This document shows positions 27,523 to 35,983 of a stretch of DNA of 64,000 bases, piece by piece. Source of the DNA: Gammaproteobacteria bacterium (GTDB taxonomy: Bacteria; Pseudomonadota; Gammaproteobacteria; Pseudomonadales; Azotimanducaceae); contig JAJFJZ010000013.1 in assembly GCA_021773565.1 (NCBI GenBank), positions 186,001 through 250,000 of the forward strand. Reading direction: 5' to 3'. The translations under genes and the position numbers were made by a program. Within the stretch, counting starts at the first letter, position 1, and every line of letters starts with the position of its first letter. Under the pieces are notes generated by a model. It saw only the letters and a program-made list of their open reading frames with translations, was not told where the DNA came from and made no database searches.

Positions 27523-28428
27523 ATGAAAACTCTACTAAAAGTTGTTGGGATTCTGCTCGTTCTCGCAATACTGGGTATCATTGCATACCTTTTACCCGCG
27601 CACATTCAGGTACGATCTGTACAGCCCGATTTTCCATCTGAAGCGGAATTGCAGGCACTAACCCGGATACCCGACGGCCCTGTGAATATTCGATACATAA
27701 ATACCTCCAGCCAAAAAACCGCACAGGGCATACTTTCCCACACCGCTTTCATCGTGGATTGGGCGGATGGTAAGAGATTTCTGATTGATACAGGCATGGA
27801 TGCAGAAACGGCAATAGAGTTTGGCAAAGTTCTGGAATCATTTGTCGACGCCGAACCAGCAGTGCCACACGGCAATATTGCAGAACTATTGGGTGACGAT
27901 ATCCAGCAGACTAGCGGACTGGGATACACCCATTTGCACATAGACCATGTACAGGGTACCAAACCTTTCTGTGCAGTACGCGGTCCTGGTGTGACGCTTT
28001 ACCAAAGCCACTGGCAGCGAGATTTGCAAAACTCCAATACTGTTGATTCCGCAGCAATCATTGAAGATTCGTGTTTAAGCCGTACAGTGGTCGATAGCAA
28101 TGGCTTAAGCGAAATTGACGAATTTCCAGGGCTTGCCCTTGTTGGAATAGGTGGACACACGCCTGGTTCAACTTTGTGGGTAGTACCAGTGAACGGAACA
28201 CTGTGGCTCATCTCTGGTGACATCAGCAATACCAAAGCAGACCTTACCAACAATCATGGCAAGGGGTTCTTGTATAGCTATATTCTGGTACCGGAAGACA
28301 CCGGACGAACACAGGACATGCGTCTATGGCTAAGTACGCTTGATGCGCAGCAAAACATTAAGGTGATTGTTCCCCACGACATTGCAGATATAAAAGCCAA
28401 TCAGCTTCCAGAGTTTCAAGGCCGCTGA
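27523..28428 (+). CDS. membrane-anchored metallo-beta-lactamase-fold hydrolase
   Basis: Protein of 301 residues. The N-terminus is a signal anchor or signal peptide (LKVVGILLVLAILGIIAYLL). The metallo-beta-lactamase domain carries the metal motif HLHIDH in GYTHLHIDHVQG, an earlier strand DGKRFLIDTGMD, a second His in GIGGHTPGSTLWV, an Asp in LISGDISNTK and a late His in VIVPHDIADI. It probably hydrolyses an ester, lactone or thioester on the periplasmic face. Substrate unknown. It is followed after 14 bp by the next gene, so the two are likely cotranscribed. Confidence 0.82.
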   Translation: MKTLLKVVGILLVLAILGIIAYLLPAHIQVRSVQPDFPSEAELQALTRIPDGPVNIRYINTSSQKTAQGILSHTAFIVDWADGKRFLIDTGMDAETAIEFGKVLESFVDAEPAVPHGNIAELLGDDIQQTSGLGYTHLHIDHVQGTKPFCAVRGPGVTLYQSHWQRDLQNSNTVDSAAIIEDSCLSRTVVDSNGLSEIDEFPGLALVGIGGHTPGSTLWVVPVNGTLWLISGDISNTKADLTNNHGKGFLYSYILVPEDTGRTQDMRLWLSTLDAQQNIKVIVPHDIADIKANQLPEFQGR

Positions 28429-28442
28429 ATGCGGATCGAGCA

Positions 28443-29543
28443 ATGAAATACCAACAGCTTGATCGCAGCCAACTTAAGATTAAACCACTCTCAGAGCGCG
28501 TCAACAAGGTCCAGATCGCCCGCGATCATGTTGCCTTGGATGTCGTGCCACGTCCCTTCTCCCGTGCAGACAAAGAAATCCTGCACAGACTACTTGAACG
28601 TATTGATAAAGCACGGAAGGCAGAAAAATCCATCATGCTCACCTTTGGTGCACATGCTATCAAAAACGGGTTAGCGCCCGTCCTTATAAACCTGATGGAA
28701 CGCGGATGGGTAACACATCTCGCAACTAATGGCGCTGGCATTATTCATGACTGGGAATTCGCCTACCAGGGTGAGTCCAGCGAAAATGTCCAAAAATACC
28801 TGCAGGAAGGCCAATTCGGTATTTGGCACGAAACGGGCTTTTTTATTAACCTTGCAATAATAGTGGGTGCCTACCAGGGCCTGGGTTATGGCGAATCCGT
28901 TGGTGCGCTTATCGAAAACGAAGGTCTGAATATTCCATCACAAGCGTTCCTGCTCGATTTTATTGGTACATCTGTCAACGAGGCGCCTTCCAAAGCAGCT
29001 GCGGCGGCGGATTTGCTGCATACCATCCGGGTAGACGCACTGGATGAAGGGTTTATGAGCGTTCCCCATCCCTACAAAAGATACAGCGCACAAGCTGCGG
29101 CTTACAGGTTAGGCGTGGGCTTTACGGGCCACCCCATGATTGGCCACGATATTATCTACAATCACCCCACGAACCTTGGCGCAGCAATCGGCCGATGTGC
29201 ACAAACTGACTACCTGCGATTTGCACATCAGGTATCCAATCTGGAGGACGGCGTTTATCTGTCTATCGGCTCAGCGGTAATGAGTCCTATGGTGTTCGAG
29301 AAATCCCTCTCTATGGCACAGAATCTTAAATTGCAGAAAAACCAGAGTATCAAAAATCACTATATGCTGGTCGTAGATCTCGCCCAGAGCCAGTGGAACT
29401 GGTCTGAAGACGGTGAACCACCAATGGACAATCCCGCCTATTACCTACGCTACTGTAAAACTTTCAGTCGGATGGGTGGACAAATGGATTATTTATGTGC
29501 GGACAACAGAGACGTGTTATTACACCTCTCACAGAACTTGTGA
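28443..29543 (+). CDS. deoxyhypusine-synthase-like protein of unknown function
   Basis: Cytoplasmic protein of 366 residues without export signal. It resembles bacterial members of the deoxyhypusine synthase fold: SIMLTFGAHAIKNGLAPVLI, NLMERGWVTHLATNGAGIIH, DWEFAYQGESSENVQKYLQE, HPMIGHDIIYNHP and EDGVYLSIGSAVMSPMVFEK. These suggest an NAD-binding Rossmann-like domain and a conserved His-rich middle. True hypusine is not known in most bacteria, so a different alkyl-transfer or lyase reaction is more likely. I recall such proteins only as uncharacterised; the family link is tentative. It follows the hydrolase gene by 14 bp. Confidence 0.55.
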   Translation: MKYQQLDRSQLKIKPLSERVNKVQIARDHVALDVVPRPFSRADKEILHRLLERIDKARKAEKSIMLTFGAHAIKNGLAPVLINLMERGWVTHLATNGAGIIHDWEFAYQGESSENVQKYLQEGQFGIWHETGFFINLAIIVGAYQGLGYGESVGALIENEGLNIPSQAFLLDFIGTSVNEAPSKAAAAADLLHTIRVDALDEGFMSVPHPYKRYSAQAAAYRLGVGFTGHPMIGHDIIYNHPTNLGAAIGRCAQTDYLRFAHQVSNLEDGVYLSIGSAVMSPMVFEKSLSMAQNLKLQKNQSIKNHYMLVVDLAQSQWNWSEDGEPPMDNPAYYLRYCKTFSRMGGQMDYLCADNRDVLLHLSQNL

Positions 29544-29547
29544 ATGA

Positions 29548-29757
29548 CTAGTATCGCGTGTAGCTAACGGGTTCTACTACTACGGTGCTATCCACGATAT
29601 GCGTGAGGACGAGTTGCAAAGGTAATCTCACAATAGTGAAGTTATCGCCTTCCTGACGGTAACAGCGCACCCTGCCTTCCTCTGTCTGTTTTCGCGCGAC
29701 AACATAGGTAATGTCCCCAAGCTTAAACACGCGCCCCTGAAGGTACGAATGACGCAT
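29548..29757 (-). CDS. small conserved-looking protein of unknown function
   Basis: Protein of 69 residues beginning MRHSYLQGRVFKLGDITYVV and ending TVVVEPVSYTRY. Alternating hydrophobic residues suggest a small all-beta fold. GGGAG lies nine bases before the ATG at 29757, which makes it a better start than the one seven codons upstream. It is convergent with the preceding gene (4-bp gap). Function unknown. Confidence 0.55.
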   Translation of the reverse strand: MRHSYLQGRVFKLGDITYVVARKQTEEGRVRCYRQEGDNFTIVRLPLQLVLTHIVDSTVVVEPVSYTRY

Positions 29758-29872
29758 TTCTACTCTCCCTAGTAGCAATCCTGAATGCTGTTTTTATATG
29801 TATAAGTGTCAACCATACTATTTAACAGTTCACTGAAGGACTATCAAGTACTATGTGGAACAAACAAAAACT

Positions 29873-29954
29873 GCTAAGGGCTTTTTATAGGGGCCGCTAA
29901 GGGCTTTTTATAGGGCCGCTAAGGGCTTTCTACAAGGGCCGCTAAGGGCTTTTA
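29873..29954. repeat. 22-23-bp tandem repeat at the 3' end of the SRAP gene
   Basis: Three full units, each beginning GCTAAGGGCTTT and ending GGGCC or AGGGCC (29873-29895, 29896-29917, 29918-29940), and a partial fourth (29941-29954) that contains the SRAP stop codon. The units differ by one base in length and three substitutions. They are not palindromic and have no spacers, so they are not CRISPR or terminator repeats. Confidence 0.85.
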
Positions 29955-30608
29955 CTCAATAACATCAACCACGTCGCGTTCTTTGTATCGCGCGTTGTTG
30001 ACCCGCGTGGACACCTTGCTCATACCAAGATCATTACCCTTATAGGGCTTCAGGTAGTTCTCAATTGCGTCAAATCCCGCGTTTCTATCCAGCCATTGTG
30101 CATAAGTCTGCGGTGCAAGAATAACCGGCATCCGGTGGTGAATTTGCGCCGCCACAGGATTGGCATCCGTGGTAATAATGGAACACGATAGTAAATCCAG
30201 TTGTCCATTCCACGTACAGATTCCCGCAAATCCCATGAGCTCCCCTGTCTGAAAATAGTAAGGTTGTTTAATTTCGCCCTCTTTACGCCATTCGTACCAG
30301 CCGGAGGCTGGCACTATACAGCGGCTTTTCTGGATAGGGGTTCGAAATGAAGGTTTTTCAGCAATAGTTTCTGCACGCGCATTAATCATCCTGAAGGCGG
30401 TTTTTTTGTCTTTTGACCAGTGAGGAACGAGGCCCCAATGCGCACCAACCAGAGTGCGAGTGGAGTGTTTATCCAAAACCACAGGAATAGTGCTCGTAGG
30501 CGCCACGTTGTAGAGAGCGCCATCAAAATCTTCCAGCTCATTGATGAGAACGTCAAATGCATCCATCAATGCCTGGGCATCGGGAACTACATTATATCTG
30601 CCACACAT
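29952..30608 (-). CDS. SRAP (HMCES/YedK) family DNA-abasic-site protein
   Basis: Protein of 218 residues of the SOS response-associated peptidase family, which forms a covalent link with abasic sites in single-stranded DNA. The required Cys2 is in MCGRYNVV. Other family motifs are NVAPTSTIPVV, AHWGLVPHWSKDKKTAFRMI, NARAETIAEKPSFRTPIQKS, RCIVPASGWYEW (catalytic Glu) and IHHRMPVIL (catalytic His). The Met must be removed to free the Cys, so the start is fixed. The stop codon lies inside a tandem repeat. A small gene ends 16 bp upstream on the same strand. Confidence 0.95.
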   Translation of the reverse strand: MCGRYNVVPDAQALMDAFDVLINELEDFDGALYNVAPTSTIPVVLDKHSTRTLVGAHWGLVPHWSKDKKTAFRMINARAETIAEKPSFRTPIQKSRCIVPASGWYEWRKEGEIKQPYYFQTGELMGFAGICTWNGQLDLLSCSIITTDANPVAAQIHHRMPVILAPQTYAQWLDRNAGFDAIENYLKPYKGNDLGMSKVSTRVNNARYKERDVVDVIE

Positions 30609-30624
30609 GAGCGTAGTTTAAAAA

Positions 30625-30894
30625 TTATTCATACTCCATCACGTCCGGCCTGTTGGCGAAAGCGTAAGTATTTACTTTCGGTCGTATGGCACGAGATGCT
30701 CGTTTGGATTCTTTTTGTGTTTCGTGCCAGATCTTGTCTATCACAAAACGCTTTAAAGCTATTTTTGCATCTTCCTCTCGAAAAAATGGTCCGCACTCGC
30801 CATCGCGTGTCAGAAATGACCAACTTCCATTCAGGTTTACCAGGCGATCGGCTGATCTGAAATACGTTTTATTATCCACATCGTTTTTGCGCAT
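30625..30894 (-). CDS. small protein resembling DUF6316
   Basis: Protein of 89 residues beginning MRKNDVDNKTYFRSADRLVN. The core GSWSFLTRDGECGPFFREED with AKIALKRFVIDKIWHE resembles small gammaproteobacterial proteins of the DUF6316 type (R-x-G-x-x-G-P-F, then a helix). AAGGA lies seven bases before the ATG at 30894; the frame extends to a TTG at 30972. It lies 16 bp before the SRAP gene and may be cotranscribed with it. Function unknown; the family name is from memory and tentative. Confidence 0.6.
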   Translation of the reverse strand: MRKNDVDNKTYFRSADRLVNLNGSWSFLTRDGECGPFFREEDAKIALKRFVIDKIWHETQKESKRASRAIRPKVNTYAFANRPDVMEYE

Positions 30895-31243
30895 ATAAGT
30901 GTCCTTCCCTATATTCATGCCTAATTTTTTCATGTCCGGGTCTATGCCCGGTTTCGATAACAGGTTATCCAATACAATTTAAGTATACGCCTCACTTACT
31001 TGATAGTTATAGAGTTTTTTTAGCTTTATCCAATATTATTTTAGTATTTATGCCGCCCAATTCCCGGCATCCAAGCCAAACTCGGTTGATATTTGGAGGG
31101 TATGTGGTAATCTACCTGAATTAATTCAATCGACTTATCCAAAAAGAGATACGCCAGAGCAAGCTCTATTTTAGTGTAAGACTTGAGCTAGCAAAGCCAA
31201 AGCGTTCCGGAATGGATATCTATAATCCTGGGGAGGAATGCTT
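30895..31243. other. Intergenic region with three TTATCCAA repeats
   Basis: No gene of credible size is seen here. TTATCCAA occurs at 30965-30972, 31026-31033 and 31135-31142; the first two sit in a longer imperfect repeat of about 28 bp that ends TACGCC or TATGCC. The region is AT-rich and lies between divergent genes, so it should contain both promoters. Confidence 0.45.
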
Positions 31244-31405
31244 GTGGCAAGACCAAGAAAACGTAAAAACCAACCTATCTCAAACATCAAAGTACGCGAA
31301 GCAATAGCGATGGATGTTGAGGCTTTTCTCGCCACTGGCCAAAAAATTCAGATGATTCCAAATGGAGTGAGTGGCCAGATTATTTCTAACGGCAGAAAAA
31401 AATAG
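31244..31405 (+). CDS. small basic protein (53 residues)
   Basis: The product begins MARPRKRKNQPISNIKVREA and ends VSGQIISNGRKK. Its middle, DVEAFLATGQKIQMIPNGVS, resembles a small protein seen in pseudomonads with the pattern DVxAFLxxGGKIxQxPxGVSG; this is from memory. The GTG at 31244 is chosen because GGGGAGGA lies six bases upstream, while the ATG at 31238 would touch that site. The ends are rich in Lys and Arg, so it may bind nucleic acid. It is convergent with the aminotransferase gene, with a 1-bp gap. Confidence 0.68.
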   Translation: MARPRKRKNQPISNIKVREAIAMDVEAFLATGQKIQMIPNGVSGQIISNGRKK

Positions 31406-31406
31406 T

Positions 31407-32489
31407 CTAGCCAATTACCGGGTGAGCCCAGCCGAAATTATCGGCTGCGCGCCCTTCCTGAATATCTACCAGCGCGCCCTTTAGTTCTGCAGTTATTATT
31501 CCTTCGGGTTCCGCAAGCGGATATCGGGTTCCGTCATACTCACCAAATTCACTGATTGGGGTAATCACTGCCGCCGTTCCGCAGGCAAATACTTCCCGAC
31601 ATTGGCCGGAACCAATCTGTGCTAGAAGCGTATCAATATTGATACTGCGCTCGACAACTTTATAGCCCATGGCAAACGCAAGCTGCACAATTGAATCGCG
31701 TGTGATGCCTGGAAGTATCGACCCCAATAGTGCTGGCGTATGCAGTTCTCCATCAATCACTGCAAAAAAATTCATGCCTGACAACTCCTCAATCATTTTT
31801 CTGGATTCGGGATCCAGCCAGATCGACTGATTAAAGCCCTGCTCATTAGCCCGTCGGGCAGATGCGATTCCTGCTGTATAATTGCTGCCCAGCTTAACGT
31901 CCCCCGTGCCACCAATAGCAACTCTGGAACGCTCCCTTTCTATCAGCACCTTCATGGTGCCTTTTTGAATAATTTCTGAAGGGCTGGCCAGTACAATAAA
32001 GGTGTAGGTGTCGGATCTGCCAAGGCCCAGATCAGCTTCTGTTCCCATTATGTAGGGTCGCAAGTATAAAGATTGACCGCTTTCAGTCGGAATAAATGCA
32101 TCACACACTTTCACGACGGCTTCAACAGCCTGCATAAAGTGCGCGGTACTTACGCAAGGCATATCAATGCGCTCAGCCGAGCTGGCAAGACGTTGTGCAT
32201 TCATTTCAGGGCGAAATAATTGCGGCGCGTTCAAACCTGTTTTATATGCCTTCAAGCCCTCAAACACCTGGTGTCCATACTGCAACACCTTGGCAGCAGG
32301 CGAAATACTCAAGGGCTCAAGCGCGCCAAGATGGCCTGATTGCCAAACGCCATCCGCATAGTCACAACGATACATAACCGGCACCAGCACTCTACCAAAG
32401 CCTAATTCTGTTGGCAGTTCAAAATCTGCCAGTGCCGACTGGATATTTGCATCAACTACCAGATTCGGCATTTCATCTATTTCTCCCAT
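31407..32489 (-). CDS. ilvE: branched-chain amino acid aminotransferase
   Basis: PLP fold-type IV aminotransferase of 360 residues, the longer form of BCAT found in many Gram-negative and eukaryotic lineages. Motifs: QVFEGLKAYKTGLNAPQLFR, LYLRPYIMGTEADLGLGRSD, the cofactor Lys in GGTGDVKLGSNYTAGIASAR, ELSGMNFFAVIDG and LLGSILPGITRDSIVQLA. It interconverts Leu, Ile and Val with their keto acids, the substrates of the Bkd complex encoded at 45-48.7 kb. Start at 32489 or at the Met six codons further in; AGGAG is 13 bases before the former. Confidence 0.92.
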   Translation of the reverse strand: MGEIDEMPNLVVDANIQSALADFELPTELGFGRVLVPVMYRCDYADGVWQSGHLGALEPLSISPAAKVLQYGHQVFEGLKAYKTGLNAPQLFRPEMNAQRLASSAERIDMPCVSTAHFMQAVEAVVKVCDAFIPTESGQSLYLRPYIMGTEADLGLGRSDTYTFIVLASPSEIIQKGTMKVLIERERSRVAIGGTGDVKLGSNYTAGIASARRANEQGFNQSIWLDPESRKMIEELSGMNFFAVIDGELHTPALLGSILPGITRDSIVQLAFAMGYKVVERSINIDTLLAQIGSGQCREVFACGTAAVITPISEFGEYDGTRYPLAEPEGIITAELKGALVDIQEGRAADNFGWAHPVIG

Positions 32490-32584
32490 ATATTTCTAAC
32501 AGCTCCTGTTACTGAATATAATCTTATTGTTATATCATGGGCGCATCTATTGAAGTGGAGTAGCCCTGCTCAGATGGGGTTCAA

Positions 32585-33796
32585 ATGACCAATCCAGCAA
32601 TTATCGGCGGTCTGTCAGACAAATCTACTGCAGATGGCAATGACGCAAACGTTGCCGCCGAGGCAATAAGCAAAGCAGAGAGCGCTTCGGACCGCATCGC
32701 CCATATTTTACCCGGTATCCGGGACTTGTTGCCAGAGAACATGCAGCCGGCATGGGACATTATCACCACCTTTCCGTTGATTGGTGCACTGATAATTGCC
32801 AGTTTGTCGTATTTTATCGCGGTGCTGGTTCGTTTCCTTTTGTTACGCAGCGTGGGTCGGCTGACCAAACTGACCAATGCAGCAATGGATGATGAAATTC
32901 TGGAGACCCTGAAGCGGCCAATCTTTTCAACCGTACTCTTCTTTGGACTAACCCTGGCAGTTATTGCTGCGCAATTGCCTATTGGTACAACATTTTTGGT
33001 CAATATTATGTTGTCTGTCATCGTTACCAGCTGGATAAGGGCATCACTTGCCACCAGTAGTATCGTATTGGAAGCTCTGGCAGAGGAAAACCGCTTCACG
33101 CTGGTTAAACCCCGAACCGTTCCTTTAATAGATCTCACTACAAAATTGCTCATCATTCTGTTCGGCTCCTATGCGCTGCTGCTTGTGTGGGGCGTCAATC
33201 CCCTCGGATGGCTGGCATCTGCTGGTATTGTGGGAATCGCGGTCGGCTTTGCAGCAAAGGATACGCTGGCCAATCTTTTTGCCGGTTTCTTTATTGTTGC
33301 GGATGCACCCTACAAAATTGGGGACTACGTCAATCTTGATTCCGGTGAGCGTGGTCGGGTAACTGCAATCGGCTTACGTAGCACGCGCCTGTTAACCAGA
33401 GACGATGTTGAGATCACCATACCCAATGGCGTAATTGCGAATGCCAAAATAATAAATGAGAGTGGTGGTCCGTCAGCAAAATTGCGTATCCGCATCATTA
33501 TTGGTGTGGCTTATGGTTCTGACGCAGATCTTGTTAAAAACCTGCTTAATGAAATAGGCAATAGCCACCCTGAAATCTGTAGTTCACCAGCACCTCGCGT
33601 GCGGTTGAGGGCCTTTGGACCTTCCAGTCTGGATTTTAACCTGATGGGCTGGATAGAACATCCCCAGGACCGGGGTCGAATTGCCCACGAATTACATATG
33701 GAAATTTATAAACGCTTTGCTGCTGAAGGTATCGAAATACCCTACACCAAGCAGGATGTTTATATCAAAGAGTGGCCCCGCGCACCTGATAAATAG
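32585..33796 (+). CDS. MscS-family mechanosensitive channel
   Basis: Inner-membrane protein of 403 residues. A soluble N-terminus of about 55 residues precedes four to five hydrophobic helices. The pore helix and beta domain are clear: GWLASAGIVGIAVGFAAKDT, LANLFAGFFIVADAPYKIGD, YVNLDSGERGRVTAIGLRST and the conserved TIPNGVIANAKIINES. It should open under membrane tension and release solutes. The last 32 bp overlap the 3' end of the convergent gene at 33765. No partner gene is evident. Confidence 0.93.
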   Translation: MTNPAIIGGLSDKSTADGNDANVAAEAISKAESASDRIAHILPGIRDLLPENMQPAWDIITTFPLIGALIIASLSYFIAVLVRFLLLRSVGRLTKLTNAAMDDEILETLKRPIFSTVLFFGLTLAVIAAQLPIGTTFLVNIMLSVIVTSWIRASLATSSIVLEALAEENRFTLVKPRTVPLIDLTTKLLIILFGSYALLLVWGVNPLGWLASAGIVGIAVGFAAKDTLANLFAGFFIVADAPYKIGDYVNLDSGERGRVTAIGLRSTRLLTRDDVEITIPNGVIANAKIINESGGPSAKLRIRIIIGVAYGSDADLVKNLLNEIGNSHPEICSSPAPRVRLRAFGPSSLDFNLMGWIEHPQDRGRIAHELHMEIYKRFAAEGIEIPYTKQDVYIKEWPRAPDK

Positions 33797-34589
33797 CCCG
33801 AAGTTCTGCAGACAAAACCGCCCTGCCTGTTGCGCGCTTATACGCAGAGACTTCAAGGTCAACAAACTCGTGCCCCTTTTTATGGAACAGGTCGTTTATT
33901 GCACACTCAACCAAAATCTCGGTATTGAGAGGAACTGCTGAAAAAAAAGTGGACGTTGTTTGCAAGTGAATCCAGGGGTTCATTTTCGCATTCCCTGCCA
34001 ACACCTTGTTTGTCAGACCCAACAAAAAGGCCGCATTCGCCCTTCCAGTCCCATCCATTCGCAGTAACTCTGGCATGCAGTTGGGTTCTTTGAGGTAGGT
34101 ACTCATGGGGTGTGCAGATTCCCATACAGATGACAGTGCGCGCATTCCATGCAATTTTAGAGCCGCCATATTTTCAGGCGTCGCATCAGGCGCTTGAAAG
34201 TGCTGATCCAGCAATAAATCTCCCCGCATTGTCGGCATTTTCGGAAGCGCATCCAACAATTGAACGCTTGCTGTCGCACACAGTACGTTTGTTTCGTCAA
34301 TCAATGAGGCAGAATAGCGCTCATCACTGGCATGCTTTACCTCAACCCTGAAGTCATGCCCATCATACAAGGGCTTGTGAACCGTCACCTGCGCATGAGT
34401 ACGCTCCAGAAACTCTGAGCCCCATGCCGTTAATCCGGGGTGTAAAAGATAAGCTGAAACAGTCACACCAGGCACAAGGGCACCGCTGAACCCCAACGAT
34501 TGGGCCAACTCATCTGAATGAATTTGATTGCTGGAATCAGGAACCTGATTAAACGCCGTGGATTGCCAATCGGTAGGGATATTACGCAT
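33765..34589 (-). CDS. MaoC-like hotdog-domain protein
   Basis: Protein of about 274 residues. The first half carries a MaoC/hydratase-type hotdog motif: DSSNQIHSDELAQSLGFSGA followed by LVPGVTVSAYLLHPGLTAWG, where I-H-x-D and the following Gly-rich helix match the hydratase family. A second hotdog-like half follows (VLAGNAKMNPWIHLQTTSTF, HKKGHEFVDLEVSAYKRATG). It may hydrate or bind an enoyl-thioester. ATG at 34589 is taken as start; the frame opens 50 codons earlier but that part has no domain. It overlaps the mscS gene tail to tail by 32 bp. Confidence 0.65.
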   Translation of the reverse strand: MRNIPTDWQSTAFNQVPDSSNQIHSDELAQSLGFSGALVPGVTVSAYLLHPGLTAWGSEFLERTHAQVTVHKPLYDGHDFRVEVKHASDERYSASLIDETNVLCATASVQLLDALPKMPTMRGDLLLDQHFQAPDATPENMAALKLHGMRALSSVWESAHPMSTYLKEPNCMPELLRMDGTGRANAAFLLGLTNKVLAGNAKMNPWIHLQTTSTFFSAVPLNTEILVECAINDLFHKKGHEFVDLEVSAYKRATGRAVLSAELRAIYQVRGATL

Positions 34590-34758
34590 GTCCAGGTGGA
34601 AGCCTTTAAAAAAACAGAACTGTGATCTTGTGTCATTGGTCGCTCGTTGGCAATACGCCCAGCCATGTCCCCAACCCTCCTTGCCAGCGATCAGCCTGCG
34701 CTTTACTATCGAGCCGTAGTCTTGATCATGTAAACACATCCCCTACAGGAGAAATTTG

Positions 34759-35544
34759 ATGCGCAGCCTAATTCTTTCAACACTACTCTGGTGTGTATCC
34801 TCGATCAGCCTAACAGGCCAGGTACTCGCACTTGAGATGCCAAATTTCATGGCCAATACTCCGGTTGGTAGTTGGGTGACAACAGAAGATTCTATTATCC
34901 GGGGAAAAAAAACGGAGGTGATGCATACCACAAAATCACTGGTTGGAGAGGAAGTTCGCAACGGTAAACGGCATGTGTGGCTAGAAATAAAAACACAGCT
35001 GTTTAAGTTGGATCGAAAAGGCAAGCTCAAACAAAAAGGTGAAACCGGTTATGTCAAAATGTTAAGCGATGCCAGCATCTTTGACGGTGATGCCGGCAAT
35101 GTTATGGCCAACCTGAAAAAAGTGGCGGTAAAGATGTACATCAAAAATGGGGATACCGTCATGGATATGTCCGGCGGGGGAGCCTTTGCAAACAGTATGA
35201 TGCAAGCCTCCGGTTCCAATCTTGAATACCAGATGACAGACCTGAATCAGAATAAAAATATCGACACTCCTCTGGGCACCGTGTCTGCTCACGGTTATAA
35301 AGGCGTCGGAGACTTCGAAATGAAAGTAGTTATAAAAACTATCAAGAGCCATTCAGAGGCGGAGATGTGGTATTCGGAGGACGTACCCTTTGGTTTGGTC
35401 GAAATGAACAGTGTTTCAACGGTAAATAACAAAAAGGAAACCGCCACCAGCAAAATCATAGCAGCGGGGTTTAGCGGCGCCAGGAGTGAGGTGGATATAT
35501 CAAAGGCTCAGGAAAACCCGTTCAAGTTTCTTAATACCAACTAG
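34759..35544 (+). CDS. secreted protein of unknown function
   Basis: Protein of 261 residues with a Sec signal peptide (RSLILSTLLWCVSSISLTGQ, cleavage near VLALE). The mature part is Lys-rich and mostly beta: TPVGSWVTTEDSIIRGKKTE, GKRHVWLEIKTQLFKLDRKG, TPLGTVSAHGYKGVG and MWYSEDVPFGLVEMNSVST. The last motif resembles periplasmic proteins that use a shared beta fold with W-Y-S-x-x-V-P-F-G, but no family is recognised with confidence. AGGAG seven bases before the ATG at 34759 supports the start. The fdsG gene begins 34 bp downstream. Confidence 0.7.
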   Translation: MRSLILSTLLWCVSSISLTGQVLALEMPNFMANTPVGSWVTTEDSIIRGKKTEVMHTTKSLVGEEVRNGKRHVWLEIKTQLFKLDRKGKLKQKGETGYVKMLSDASIFDGDAGNVMANLKKVAVKMYIKNGDTVMDMSGGGAFANSMMQASGSNLEYQMTDLNQNKNIDTPLGTVSAHGYKGVGDFEMKVVIKTIKSHSEAEMWYSEDVPFGLVEMNSVSTVNNKKETATSKIIAAGFSGARSEVDISKAQENPFKFLNTN

Positions 35545-35578
35545 AGTTTCGATTATCAAGACACTTATCAGGCAGGCA

Positions 35579-35983
35579 GTGGCAGACAACAGGGTACTCA
35601 CCGAGGTACTCCGCCAACTGGTGGATACTTTTTCTTACATCGATCCTGGCCTGGTACCCTATATTGCAGACCAGCTTAATTTATCCAAAGCAGAAGTTTT
35701 GGGCGTCATCTCTTTTTATGAAGACTTCCGAACCGACAAACCACCTGCGCATGTAATAAGGATTTGTCAGGCTGAAGCTTGTCAAGCCGTCGGCGCAAGA
35801 CAGTTAATAGAACATTCCCACACTGAGAAATATTCGGGTCTGGATGATATTGAGATTGGCACAGTTAGCTGTCTTGGATTGTGCGCCTGTGGTCCCGCGC
35901 TCATCTGCAACAATAATGTTTACGGCAAGGTCAACACTTCGAAATTTGACTCACTGATACATTCCCTTGCGCGTCATAAGTGA
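35579..35983 (+). CDS. fdsG: NAD-dependent formate dehydrogenase gamma subunit (NuoE-like)
   Basis: Small iron-sulfur subunit of about 134 residues. It resembles NuoE: YIADQLNLSKAEVLGVISFY, then a [2Fe-2S] site with Cys in CQAEACQAVG and SCLGLCACGPAL. It passes electrons from the molybdenum subunit towards the flavin subunit. The GTG at 35579 is preferred (AGGCAGGC just upstream) but the frame is open to 35486 inside the preceding gene. It overlaps the next gene as GTGA at 35980. First gene of the fds operon. Confidence 0.9.
   Translation: MADNRVLTEVLRQLVDTFSYIDPGLVPYIADQLNLSKAEVLGVISFYEDFRTDKPPAHVIRICQAEACQAVGARQLIEHSHTEKYSGLDDIEIGTVSCLGLCACGPALICNNNVYGKVNTSKFDSLIHSLARHK

Noticed and set aside
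29873-29954. Tandem repeats considered as a CRISPR array
   Set aside because: Units are directly adjacent with no unique spacers, and no cas genes are in the window.
32581-33156. Minus-strand frame of 191 codons opposite the mscS gene
   Set aside because: Antisense to the N-terminal and membrane part of a clear MscS protein; no ribosome binding site or domain.
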